DNA of 64,000 nucleotides from Anolis sagrei (lineage: Eukaryota > Chordata > Lepidosauria > Squamata > Anolidae): contig NC_090022.1 in the NCBI RefSeq assembly GCF_037176765.1, positions 76,261,209 to 76,325,208 of the forward strand, written 5' to 3'. Shown here in pieces: positions 32,126 to 44,500 of this stretch. The notes beneath the pieces are model-generated. The model saw only the letters and a program-made list of their open reading frames with translations. It had not been told where the DNA came from and ran no database searches. Numbering within the stretch: the first letter of the stretch is position 1; each line of letters begins with the position of its first letter. Both the position numbers and the translations under genes were made by a program.

Positions 32126-32798
32126 ATGCATCTATTACATACTGGAGTGACAGAATGAATTATGAGCTCTCATTATGAAGCCAGTATGGAGAAATTGGAT
32201 TACTGAACTCTTAGCAATCAGTACCCTTTTGCCCTTTTCACTCTTGTTTTCAAGGAAAAGCCCAAAGCGCCATCTTCTGCTCACTAACTGGAACCAAAAA
32301 TAAGGCAAGCACTTAACTTGGTCCAAGGGGAATTGCTACAAAGGAGGCCGTACAAATTTAGATCTCGCTTACTGCCTATCCGTTACCTCTTCTGCTTGTG
32401 CATGCATGCCACAAGCCAACCAGAGATGCCCAAGCTTTCACAGAAACTGCTCATGAGCCAGGAAGGATGATGGAATGATACGGCTAGGCTGGCATGCTAA
32501 TAATACGGGTGACGGTGGTACCCACAGGGATGTAGAATAACTGCAAACTGAATATGCCATCTCAAACCTCCATGGTTAGGACAGTGAAGAGATAAGAGTT
32601 CTGTGATCCATCCGAAGGTACCAAGTCCATAGAACCTCTTATGATTTGGGCATATTGGCCGTAAGACACAACAGCATAAAGGAATATTCACCTGAACCCT
32701 TATACATAGCCATGCAGAAAGCCATATATAATTTTCACAGGCATCTTGGCACAATAACACATACATAGATCTTTCACAAAGACATAGACCTCATCTCA
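32126..32798. other. Unique stretch, nothing recognised
   Basis: No supported exon or repeat. Confidence 0.4.
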
Positions 32799-33094
32799 GG
32801 CCCGTAGCCAGGATTTTGATTTGGGGGGGGGGGGGGGGAATGAGTTTGTTTCGGGAGGGGCTGAGTCTGAGTGAAAGAGGGTCTACCCTAGCAAACCTTT
32901 TGTATCGTTACCCCAATACCCCCATGCATATGGGATATATTGAGTATGGTGATCAGATCATGATATGAATAAACATAACAGTTTAAATAATGCACCAGTA
33001 AGGCCTTTTCGCAAAGCACCATGGGAATTTCGGGGGAGGGAGGCTGAAGCCCCCCAACCCCCCCCCCCCCCCCCCCCCCCCGTCTACATGCCTG
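32799..33094. mobile_element. hAT MITE with G-run and C-run arms, copy 2
   Basis: Same family as 20001-20314. Starts CAGGCCCGTAGCCAGG, ends CTACATGCCTG, with an exact 8-bp duplication CCTCATCT at 32791-32798 and 33095-33102. A G run at 32823-32838 and a C run of over 20 at 33058-33081 flank the same core (GGCCTTTTCGCAAA, CCCATGCATATGGG). The core differs from copy 1 at only a few sites, while the runs differ in length. Confidence 0.9.
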
Positions 33095-33095
33095 C

Positions 33096-33250
33096 CTCAT
33101 CTACACTGCCATATAATGCAGTTTGCAACTGCATATAGTCAGCTTAGACTCATATAATGCTGTTCAATGCAGTTAAACTGCATCATATGAGCCTACAGTG
33201 ACTATACCATGCAGTTGCAAACTGCTATTATATGGCAGTGTAAATGGGGT
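33096..33250. mobile_element. Hairpin MITE (CATCTACACTGCCATATAATG type)
   Basis: Left CACTGCCATATAATGCAGTT and TGCAACTGCAT; right ATGCAGTTGCAAACTGC and ATTATATGGCAGTGTAAATG. A foldback element. Its first bases overlap the duplication of the neighbouring hAT MITE, which therefore inserted at or in its edge. Confidence 0.8.
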
Positions 33251-33519
33251 CATAGTGATAATTACAGATATTTATCTTTATAGCACAAAGATGACAAGCA
33301 CTATAGAGTATTGAGTCTGGATGTGCATAGTTAATAACTGGGAAGTAATTTTAAGACCCAAATTCACCACAAGATTGTTGGGAGCATAAAGTGGGATGAC
33401 CTCTTGGATTAATTAACGTATTTGTACTCTCTTTTTCAGCCAAATATCTCATGGCAGCATGTATAGATTTTCAGTCTCCCAACAGCCCTGTGAAGTATAT
33501 TGATATAAGAAGAATGTTA

Positions 33520-33667
33520 GGCCCCTTCTACCCAGCTGTATAAAATCCACTTTATCTGCTTTGAACTGGATTATATGGCAGTGTAGACTAAGATAATCCA
33601 GTTCAAATCAGATAATGTGAATTTTCCGCTGTGATAACCTGGATTATCTGGCTGTGTAGAAGGGGCC
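33520..33667. mobile_element. Hairpin MITE (GGCCCCTTCTAC type)
   Basis: GGCCCCTTCTACCCAGCTG and TATCTGCTTTGAACTGGATT on the left face AATCCAGTTCAAATCAGATA and CTGTGTAGAAGGGGCC on the right. Same family as 27986-28136. Confidence 0.85.
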
Positions 33668-34465
33668 TTTTTGCTGCAGAATGCCACCTGCTGGAAATTA
33701 TGGCAGGAATTAAATTTCTCCTTTCCAGGTTCAAAACTCTATTATAATATATTGCCCAAAGTCCACAAAAGAAAGAAAAAGTACAAATGTGACCAATAAA
33801 CTTCCCTTCAACAGACAGGAACAGAATGAAGAATTGAAAACTAGTTCCCTATGTAGATAAAACAGTATGGGAGGTAAAGACGTGTGTGTTTATCTCTCCT
33901 CTGCATGCTTAATTGCCCAACTCCTGAAATGGGCTTTTGTGCTATAAATAGACCCAGTAGTTACCTCTGGCAGCCGACTGGTTCTTTGGCATCCCCTTCT
34001 GTAGTAGTTCCTCATAACACACACAAAAGTGCAGGGTCTCAACCACAAATCCAAACACACACAAGACCAACACATAAACAAAACAAATATATAACAAATA
34101 CCAGAAACCAATACACATGATGTTTATAGTAAGTATGAACAATGGAGACTTGAAAATACAGAAAGAGCTAAATAGAATATCATACTGAGCATACAACATG
34201 GCCCAAAGTCACGTTGCATACATGACAAGACCATACAAGAAATATATAACAATGTACATATGCACAATAGAAAGACCAAGACTTATACAAGTAAACAACC
34301 CCCAGCTGTAAGATCAAGTAGTTGTAAGAATGAAGAACAAATTATAAAAAAAAACTTTATCAAAAGTCCAGCAAACAGTTACTGTTGATTGATAGCTCAA
34401 ATCATATGCAACCAGAAATGGGATGGAAATGAACACTAAGCTGTGTGTGGCTTGCAAGATTCTAG
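33668..34465. other. Unique stretch, nothing recognised
   Basis: About 800 bp without a recognised gene. A CA-rich block at 34016-34080 yields three overlapping frames without similarity. Confidence 0.4.
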
Positions 34466-35325
34466 CTACATATTAGCCAACCTGAAATTCATGTCCTGAG
34501 TATTATTACGTCTGCATAAGGTGGTTGGTTCTTGAGGATGCAAGGTCCAAAGCACTCTCAGCACTTTCCTCCAGCACCACAGTTCAAAAACATCTATCTT
34601 CATTTGCTCAGTCTTCCCTATGGCCCAGCTCTCACATCCGTAGGTGACTACGGGGAATACCATTGCTTTAACTGTGCGGATCTTCGTTGCCAGTGTGATG
34701 TCTCTACGTTTTACTCTTTTATCGAGATTGGTCATTGCTCTCCTCCCAAGAAGTAAATGCCTTCTAATTTCCTGGCTGCAGTCTGCATCTGCAGTAATCT
34801 TCACACCTAGAAATACAAAGTCTGTCACTGCCTCCATGTTCTCTCCCTCTATTTGCCAGTCTTGTTGCCATAATCTTGGTTTTTTTAATGTTTAACTGCA
34901 ACCCAGCTTTTGTACTTTCTCCTTTCACCTTGGTTAGAAGGCTCCTCAGCTCCTCCTCGCTTTCGGTCATCAAAGTGGTATCATCTGCATATCTAAGGTT
35001 AGGTTTCTTCCAGCAATTTTTACCCCAGCCTTGCATTCATTAACCCCTCATATCACATGATGTGTTCTGCATACAAATTGAATAGGTTGGGGGAGAGTAT
35101 ACAGCCCTGCCATATGCCTTTCCCAATCTTGAACCAGTCGGTTGTTCCATGGTCAGTTCTTACTGTTGCTACTTGGTCCTTATACAGATTTCTCGGGAGA
35201 CAGACAAGGTGCCTTGGTATACTCATTCCACAATTTATTATGATCCTCACAGGCTTTAGAATAGTCAACAAAACAGAAATAGATGTTTCTTTCTGAAATT
35301 CCCAACCTTCCTTCATAAGCAACAG
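34466..35325 (-). mobile_element. Bov-B LINE, reverse-transcriptase part
   Basis: On the - strand the frames read, in order, NIYFCFVDYSKAC, LYKDQVATVRTDHGTTDWF, GCILSPNLFNLYAEHIM, LRYADDTTLMTESEEELRSL (the YADD active site), EAVTDFVFLGVKITADADCS, and TYGCESWAIGKTEQMKIDVF. This is the order of the Bov-B (RTE clade) reverse transcriptase. Frames change several times, so it is dead; both ends are missing. Bov-B is the source of the 3' end of the Sauria-type SINEs here and is known for horizontal transfer in squamates. Confidence 0.92.
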
Positions 35326-35330
35326 TACAA

Positions 35331-35458
35331 CAGGTCTGGGCAAACTTCGGCCCTCCCGGTGTTTTGGATTTCAATGCCCACAATTCCTTACAGCCTTTTA
35401 GGAATTGTGGGAATTGGAAGTCCAAGACACTGGGAGGTCCAAAGTTTGCCCACACCAT
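35331..35458. mobile_element. hAT-like MITE (GGGCAAAC ... GTTTGCCC type)
   Basis: CAGGTCTGGGCAAACTTCGG on the left, CCAAAGTTTGCCCACACC on the right, with CCACAATTCCTTACAGCC and GGAATTGTGGGAATTGGAAG as inner arms. Family members: 37078-37215, 59034-59158 and half copies at 15341, 48228 and 49612. Confidence 0.75.
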
Positions 35459-35475
35459 AGCTCCATTCCTTAGTA

Positions 35476-36209
35476 CAGTGGTTCTCAACCTTCCTAATGC
35501 CTCGACCTCTTAGTACAGGTCCTCATGTTGTGGTGACCCCCAACCATAATGTTATTTTCGTTGCTACTTCACAATTGTAATTTTGCTACTGTTATGATCC
35601 GTAATCTAAATATCTGATATGCAGGATGTATTTTCAGTCACTGGAACAAATTTGGCACAAATACCCAATACGCCCAAATTTGAATACTGGTGAGGGTGAT
35701 TGATTTTGTCATTTGGTAATGCTGGAGTTGCTGGGATTTATAGTTCACCTAAAATCAAAGAGCCTTCTGAACTCCACCAATGATAGAATTGAATCAAACT
35801 TGGCACACAGAATTCCCATGACCAAGAGAAAATACTGGGAAGGTCTGGTGGACATTGACCTTGAGTTTTTTGGAGTTGTAGTTCACCTACTTCCAGAGAA
35901 CACTGTGGACTCAAGCAATGATGGATCTGGATCAAACTTGGCACAAATACTCAATATGCCCAAATGTGAACACTGGTAGAGTTTGGAGAAAATGAGCCTT
36001 GCCATTTGGGAGTTGTAATTGTTGGGATTTATAGTTCACCCACAATGAAATAGCATTCTGAACCCCACCAATAGAATTGGACCAAACTTCCCACAGAGAA
36101 CCCGCATGATCAGCAGAAAGTACTATGTTTTCTGATGGTCTTTGGCGACCCCTCTAGCACCCCTTCGCGACCCCCACAGGGGTCCCGACCCCCAGGTTGC
36201 GAAACACTG
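35476..36209. mobile_element. SPIN-like non-autonomous hAT, 734 bp, copy B
   Basis: Reverse orientation to copy A. Starts CAGTGGTTCTCAACCTTCC, ends GGTTGCGAAACACTG; 8-bp flanks CCTTAGTA (35468-35475) and CCTGAGTA (36210-36217) differ at one base. An 88-codon open frame (35713-35979) is also present in copy A with one change; it falls in the internal repeat and looks like chance. The element ends 243 bp before the CDC23 start codon, so it forms the distal edge of the promoter. Confidence 0.9.
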
Positions 36210-36452
36210 CCTGAGTAGGTGAGCAGGAGGACCACAATGTCATTTGTCCACTGGCCCCGCCCCTCCACCTTGACACTCTCACCTCTCGACCAATCCCCGT
36301 CCACGAGTTTGTGCTTCTCCCGTTTTCATTAGTCGAGGAACGGGACAGGGCGACAGAGGCATTGTCCAATTGGGTCTTCGTTTTCTGGTTGCGCGCGCTT
36401 CCAGGAGCCCAAACCAAGTTCCTGATTGGTCGAAACGGCCCACTCTGAAAAG
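36210..36452 (+). promoter_or_regulatory. CDC23 promoter and 5' UTR
   Basis: GC-rich, TATA-less. It holds a GC box CCCCGCCCCTCC (36256-36267) and three CCAAT boxes: CCAAT at 36290-36294 and 36366-36370, and reversed ATTGG at 36425-36429. Two to three spaced CCAAT (NF-Y) boxes without TATA are the usual layout of cell-cycle gene promoters. No clear CHR element (TTTGAA) is seen. The start site cannot be fixed; it should lie between about 36300 and 36440. Confidence 0.65.
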
Positions 36453-37245
36453 ATGGCGGCGGCGAGCGTGTCAGTGGCGGCAACGGCGGTGGTTGGGGCC
36501 GGCTTGGCGAGTGCGGACTTCTCCGACCTGCGGACGATCAAAAAGCAGCTGCTGGACGTGGCGGAGCGGAGCCGGGAGCGCGGCCTGCAGCACAGCGGGA
36601 AATGGTGAGAGCCCCGGCGGATCTTGGTCCTAGTTCAGGGCTCCTTGTGCACCCGTAGGTTATGGACTTCAACTCCCAGAATTCCTTGCTATCAGTCCAA
36701 CTGGCTGGGGTTTCTGGGAGTTGAAGTCAAAAACATGTGGAGGGACAAGAGCTTGGGATCCATTGATCTGTATGCCATGGCTTTGCAGGATGGAGAGGGT
36801 GCTGGTTAAGACTTGGTATGAGGATGGTTGGTGGTGGCCTATGATAGTTTGAGACACATGTCTCCTGCAAGAGGGACTCATTGTGACCTGCAGAAGGGAG
36901 GGATGTGGGGCCCCTTACATTTGACTGAGGGGCTGTGGATGATGGGAAGTGGAGTTCCCCCAGGCCTTGATCCTAATTCCAATGTGGATTTGGTGCAGAG
37001 CTGATCCTGGAGCAAAGAGTTGAGTGAATGTGGCATTTTAAGTTGCTCCACGCTACAGATTGAGTATCCCTTAACCCAAGCATGGGCAAACTTTGGTCCT
37101 TCCTCCAGGTATTTTGGACTTCAACTCCCACAATTCCTAACAACCTACTGTTAAGAATTGTGGGAGTTAAAATCTAAAACACCTGGAGGGAGGGCCGAAG
37201 TTTGTCCATGTCTGCCTTAACCAGAAGTCCAAATTACACCAAAAC

Positions 37246-37285
<40 letters not shown>

Positions 37286-37915
37286 TGAAACACAACAAGA
37301 TGAGTTCACAGCAAACACGATCACTCTGCAGGCTGTTTTATTGGATCACACGTCGGACACTTCCCAAGTGGCTAGAACTTAATAATAATAATAATAATAA
37401 TGTATATACTGCTTTTTCTCTTAACAAGACTCAAAGTGGTGAACAGTGCTAAAAACAATACAGTATATATTTTCAAATCTAAAGACTATACCCACTAAAA
37501 CAATTTTTTCCACACAGGTCGCTGAGGGTGCATCTACACTGTGGAATTAATGCAATTTGACATCCCTTTCACTGCCAGGGGTCAAATCTATGAAATCAGA
37601 GGAGTTGTAACTTTTTACTAGGCCTTCTCTGCCAAAAAGTGTTAATGCCTCGCCAAACTGCAAATCCCATGATTCCCTAGCATTGAGCCATAGCAGTTAC
37701 AATGGTTTCAAACTGCATTAATTCTACAGTGTAAATGCACTCTGGGGTAGGGAAAGCTTTGCTTTCAGGTGGCTCAGGGTACACAAACTTTGTTTCATGC
37801 ACACAATTATTAAAATATTGTGTATAAAATGACCTTCAAGTTACAGTATATGTATGAGACAAATAAATTATTCCTGTGTTTTGACTTGGGTCACACAGCC
37901 AAGATGTTTCTATTT

Positions 37916-37951
<36 letters not shown>

Positions 37952-40900
37952 ATTCTGAAATCCAAAATACTTCTCATCCTAGGCCTTTCAAAAAAGGGAT
38001 ACTCAGACTGTACTTCATTTGGGCTGGGATGGATTTCCTACCTGGCAGAAATGGGTTTGGACTGGATGGCCTTTTTGGCTTCTTCCAACTCTATGATTCT
38101 CTGATTTATGAACAATATGGATTTTTAGATTTCCAATTAATTTAAAGGACATACTGACTGTAATGTGAAAACATAAATGGCATTAGAAATCTTGACGCAT
38201 GTGTATCTGAAAAGGGTTGGTGTGAGCTAGACGTGTTGCCTGCCTGTGTGTTCAGTTGACTGTTTTGTTGCAGGGCCTCGGAGCTGGCTTTTGCCCTGGA
38301 CCCTCTGCCCTTGAATGAGTTGCCACCTGCTCCTGCGCTCACAGAGGTATGGACAAGAGGGGGGGTGGGGGGGGGGTTCTCCTTTCCTTTAATTTATGTA
38401 TCGTTATTTTAATGTTTCTTTTTTTCTAGGTGAGTTGTGGGAAAGGCTTAGGGTGCAATCCAGATATTGAAAGACACCTTAACTCTTAGACTCCTTCCAC
38501 ACTGCCGCTATATCTCAGGATCTGATCCCAGATTATCTGTTTATCCCAGGTTATCTGGCAATGGGGACACATATAATCCAGTTTAAAGCAGATAATCCAG
38601 GATCAGATCCTGGGATATAGGACAGCGTGGAAGGAGCCATGGATTCCTTGTAGCAGTGCTGAGATTGTGAGTCATTAGGCAAGCAACAGTAGGGAGTTTT
38701 TTTTGCAAACAATTTTTTTTTCAGTCCCCTTTTCTTGGTTTCTCCTTTCCTTTAATTTTTTTTATCCATGAAGCCTAAAAGTAAGAAATCCTGAGAGAAG
38801 ATCCATTTTAATTAGGCAATGGCACTTGGTCTTACCTAACCAGTTCTCAACCCCAGTGCCTTCACTGTCAGTTTGTGAATGTTTGGTACATTGAAAACTT
38901 AAAGGTCAAGAAAAATGATAATTTTCTTTCCTTGGAACTTTTCCTGTCGAAACGGAATTCGTTATGTTGGAATTCAAGTTGTTTTCTTCTTTCTTAGGAA
39001 GATGCTCGTGACTTAGACGCTTACACACTTGCCAAATCTTACTTTGATCTCAAAGAATATGACAGGGCTGCTTACTTTCTCCGGGGCTGCAAGAGCCAGA
39101 AGGCCTACTTCTTATATATGTATTCTAGATACCTGGTAAGTAATAAAACAATTCAGTCTCTTTTCTTTGATTTTTATTTCTTTTTGTTTGTTTGTTTGTT
39201 TTCATGAACAACCCCGTTGCATCTAGAAAGGAAAAACTAAGTTGCCACTTTTCTTTCTGCTGAGGCGGGTAGCTGAACCATTGTCATGAGTATGTGAATA
39301 TGGTATGATACGAGATTTTTATTGCAATTGTCTTTTTTATTTTACAGTCGGGTGAAAAGAAGAAGGATGATGAGACAGTGGATAGTCTGGGTAAGAAATT
39401 ACAAACAAATCCTTCATGTTTTTTGTTTTTAATGCTTAATTTGGTATTCTGACAAATTATTTTTCAAATAAATAAAATATGAAATACAAAACAAGAGCAA
39501 ATATGATTCAATCCTTTACATTCCTTTCCTTCAGTGGCGCAGTGGGTTAAACCCTTGTGCCGGCAGGACTGAAGACCGACAAGTCACAGGTTCAAATCCG
39601 GGGAGAGGCAGATGAGTTCCCTCTATCAGCTCCAGCTCCTCATGCGGGGACATGAGAGAAGCCTCCCACAAGGATGATAAAAACATCAAAAATCATCTGG
39701 GCATCCCCTGGGCAACGTCCTTGCAGACGGCCAATTCTCTCATACCAGAAGCGACTTGCAGTTTCTCAAGTCGCTCCTGACACGGAAAAAAAAATCCTTT
39801 CCTTGCCATACATATTTCTGAGGTTAAACTGAGTATCACATTCTATCATTGAATTGTTCTTAATATGTGCACATTTCTCTATATACACTAGGGTTTATAA
39901 CATTGCTTTGATAATTATCCAGATCCAAGGCATAGTAAGCAATACATCATTGCTGAATGTGACATTTTATAGTACTACTTTGATGCATCACAGAACTGTG
40001 TAAACTTGAAACAATATTATTACGTTTGGTGCAGTGGGTTAAACTGCTGAGCTGCTCAGCTTATTGACTGAAAGGTTGCAGGTGAGCTTCTGCTGTCAGC
40101 CCCAGCTTCTGCCAACCTAGATCAATAGGTACTGCTCCGGCAGGAAGATACCAGCGCTCCATGTAGTCATGCCAGCCACATGACCTTGGAGGTGTCTACT
40201 GACAATGCCGGCTCTTCGACTTAGAAATGGAGATGAGCACCACCCGCCAGAGTCAAACACGACTGGATTTAATGTCAGGGGAAAACCTTTACCTTTTACC
40301 TTAATCTTACTGGTTTTAAGTGACGAGAGACCAAAGAGTATTGATGGAAATCTTGCATGTCTGATTCTTAAATCTGCTTCTCTGGAAGATTTTGAATGTG
40401 GGAAGTCTTCAAATAAAAGCAATCCAATTTGTTATTTGTAAAACACTTGAGATGCTGTAACCTCCAGGACTTTTCACCTCAAGTCTTCACTGTCTGGAGG
40501 CAGAAATTATTGAAGGAAAGTCCATAATTGTGTTTACTGGTCATTGTTTTGTGTTGCTGTAAAATGTCTATTCCCATCTACTCTATTGACTATAAGCCAG
40601 TATAAGTTACACATTCATCAGTTTTGTGTTGGTTGGGGAGAAATGACGGACATACTAATAGCCAATTACTCTTTTGTACAGGTCCCTTAGAGAAGGGACA
40701 GGTGAAAAATGAAGTTTTGAGGGAGTTACGGGTAGAGCTTAGCAAGAAGCATAAAGCCCGAGAGCTGGATGGATTCGGCCTTTATCTGTAAGTATCTAAG
40801 AAGGACATGAATAAATAATGTAGGGACAGAGGTGGAAAAATGCATAGGGTGTGCTTTTCTGTATATCAATACAGATTGAGTGTGCCTGATCCAACATTCC

Positions 40901-41491
40901 TGCAACCAGAATTTTTTTGGGATTTTTTCAGACTTTGCGTATATGTCCATGATGACATATCTTGGAGATGGGACACAAGTCTAAAAATGAAATTGTTTAT
41001 GTTTTATACATTCCATGTCATATAGTCTGAAGGTAATTTTATATATTTAAATTTAAATAATTGTGTGCAAGAAACAAAGTCTGCATATACTGAATAATCA
41101 GAAAGCAGTTTCTCAAGTTGCTCCTGACATGGAAAAGAAATCAGAAAGCAAAGGTTTATTAACCGTCCATGTGGACATTTTCAGATTTGAAGTATTTAGG
41201 ATATCAGAATTCTGGTTAATAGGCACGTGCAACCCATGGTTCTAAATGGTTCTAAAGTACTTACAAAACTAAAGTTCTGGTGGTGAAAATTTTAGAACTC
41301 TAACAAAACTTACAAATTTCATTATAAACTGCAGTTCCTAATTGGTTCTGTCATAAAATAATAAATTTTGAAAGTTTTGTTCTTGCTGCCTATTGTTATT
41401 GTTATGGTCATTTTAAAGCTAATTGTATTGTTTTAATCTGTTTCTGTAAACCGCTCTGAGCCAAATTGGGAGTAGCGGTATACAAGTCGAA

Positions 41492-41526
<35 letters not shown>

Positions 41527-44500
41527 AATGCCTACTGGTTCAGGGGTGCTCAACCCGCTTTAATCTTACACCTCTTTTGTTTGGTACTTTGATGAAATGC
41601 ACCAATACTTCCTCAAGTGCATTGCATGCAAATTCAAGAATATCAATGAAAGACTGCATACACACGTACTGCAGCCTATAGCTAAGGTTTCATTGGAAAA
41701 ATGAAAACAATATTTTAAAATTTTGAATGTAACAGTAAGTCAGAATTGCTCTGCAATCTGGCTTGGTAAGAAGTGGCATGTTGGAGCATATTGCCAGATT
41801 GTTTCCTTTTGTTTTGTCCATAGGAATGCCTGAATAAATCAAGAAACCTTCAGCAGAATTAACTTCCAAACTGGGATTGGGTTTTTTTGTTCTTCTGCTA
41901 ATCCAGACTGGGTTAATAACTTTAGCGGCAAAAAGCCAAGAGCAAAAAACAGAAATCTTGGTTCCAATATAACGTTAAGCAACTTACTACTGAAGGTTTC
42001 CTGCCTTGTCTGCCTTCTCCCTCTAGCAGGAGGAAGCAAGTGGCAGCAATCAAGCATTCTGTTCACAAAACAGAATGAGCAAGAGTCCTTAGTAGTTCTT
42101 GCTTACACTTACATACAAAGTCGGCTTGAGTGTCAGGAGTGGACATAGTGATGGCATAGACCCTTGGCTTTGTAATATTTCTTTTTTTCCTGTGTATCCC
42201 ATCAGGTACGGGGTTGTATTACGAAAGCTAGACCTAGTGAAGGAGGCCATTGATGTCTTTGTGGAAGCTACTCATGTTTTGCCCTTGCATTGGGGGGCCT
42301 GGCTGGAGCTTTGCAACTTGATTACAGACAAAGAAATGGTAAGTTTGCAGATTCTTAAGGGATGTATATATTTTTTAGATTCAGCCTTTGCTTCCTTGTA
42401 TAATTTAAACAACAACAACAACTTTATTTATAGACCACCCTCTTTCCCCAAGGGGACTCGGGGTGGTTTACATACAAAAAAGGCAAATATTTGATTGCGT
42501 TGTCAACATATACACACAGATCAAAACAATACAGAATAACATCAGTAAACTCAAATTGAAAAAAAAACCAATATTTAAATAAGGCATAATTACACATAAA
42601 GACACGTAATTTAACCATGAAACACTGATATTCTGGATGGTTTTTCTTAAGGAGAAGTAGCTTAATTTAGCTGGAAAACTGTAAATCGCAGATATCTATG
42701 TTAATCTATTCCAACCATCTAGGCAAGTGAATACTGTTCTTGGGGGGCCACTGTAGACTCCTCTAAGTGTATCCTTCTTCTGTTGGTTGATGCCAGCTGA
42801 AGTTCCTGTCCTTGCCAGATACCTGGATGAAGGAGTTCTTCTTGGCACACATCTACACAGAACTGCAGCTGATAGAGGAAGCCTTGCAGAAGTATCAGAG
42901 TCTTATTGATGCAGGATTCTCCAAAAGCACCTACATTATCTCCCAGATTGCAGTGGCCTATCACAATATCCGAGGTCAGTATCATTTCTCAGACATGGTC
43001 TACTTCCTGTCTGGCTCCTTGTAGTACTCACTTTTGTGTCTGGCTTTCTCTTCAGATATTGATAAAGCATTGTCCATCTTCAATGAACTACGAAAGCAAG
43101 ATCCTTATAGGATAGAAAATATGGACACCTTTTCTAATCTGCTATATGTTAGGGTGAGTGTTTTTTGCCCCCCAGCCTCTAATCCCATGTTATCCACATA
43201 AGTACAGTGTCTCTAGAACATTAACACGTATATATGTGTATATATTGGTAAGTATAGGCACTAACAGTATGATTTTATGCATGCATTCCAAGAAATGTGT
43301 TCCACTAATTGGACTGGGGTTTATTTCTTAGTGTTGGTGCTGTAACTGTTTATATCCATCACTACCCGCAATTCAGCATCATTTTTTTTAAAAAAAATGT
43401 ATAACTTAGTCCTAAACAGAAGAAAAGAACTCTAATAGTGGTTTATACTGTTATTTCTGTCTGTTTTTGAGCCTTTGTGGCTTGATCCGCTTAACAAGAG
43501 GAAGACCGCAAATATGTGTTACTTGATTTCATTGCAATGGTGTTCTTACATTTTCGAAGGGTTTATGGGATGCTTCCACAATATTACTTAGCAAAATTCA
43601 AATCTCTATTTCTTACTAGAATATCCTGATTATTCAATCCAGTAATTCAGTTTGAGGGTTGAAAGTTTTGAAGAGCATATTTTTAATTCCTGAATCTACG
43701 TCTTCTTCTCATGTTGTTTTACCTTCACATTGATTATATGGTAGCCTTTGACACCCTGTGCTTATCTACCTTTACCTCCTTAGGGAATGAAGCCTGAGTT
43801 GAGCTATTTGGCCCACAACCTGTGTGAGATTGACAAGTACCGTGTTGAGACCTGCTGTGTGATTGGTGAGAGACTGTCTCTCTTCCTTGCTGGAAGGGGG
43901 TTGTGTTGAATCCCTTGCCCCCTTTATAAATGAGCTGTTGTTTCCCAGTTCCAGGTTAACTTTGGTTCACTGATCATTGTCCTTTCTCCCAGGAAATTAC
44001 TATAGTTTACGTTCCCAACATGAGAAGGCAGCACTTTATTTCCAGAGGGCATTAAAACTGAATCCCCGGTATTTGGGAGCATGGACTCTCATGGGGCACG
44101 AATACATGGAGATGAAAAACACATCAGCAGCTATTCAGGCCTACAGGTTTGTTTAAACTTGCAATTTCCAAAATGGAAGCTTCACTTTGGATTCTGCATT
44201 CAGTTCTCCAACAAGAGTCTTCTTCCACTCTGGTTAAGCCTCCACCTCCTTGACCTTTTTCTCTCTCTGACAGGCATGCCATAGAAGTTAATAAAAGAGA
44301 CTACAGAGCATGGTATGGACTGGGGCAAACATATGAAATACTTAAGATGCCTTTTTATTGCCTCTATTACTATCGACGAGCCCATCAACTCAGGTAAAGA
44401 AACCATCATAGCTCTCTTTTGTGTGGCTGAAATAGTTTTAGTGATGTCTTTATCAGTGTGTGACATCATATTCTTATAAAGGTTGGGAGTCATGTGACTC

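Noticed and set aside
1-36209. Search for GFRA3 exons, the expected neighbour
   Set aside because: No cysteine-rich GFR-alpha exon was recognised on either strand; the gene most likely lies to the left of the window.
36426-36452. In-frame ATG nine codons before the CDC23 start
   Set aside because: The family begins MAA, which fits 36453 with a good context (AAGATGG); the upstream codons have no counterpart.
37820-38145. Frames with V/C repeats
   Set aside because: Product of the (GT)n run and a CR1 3' end inside CDC23 intron 1.
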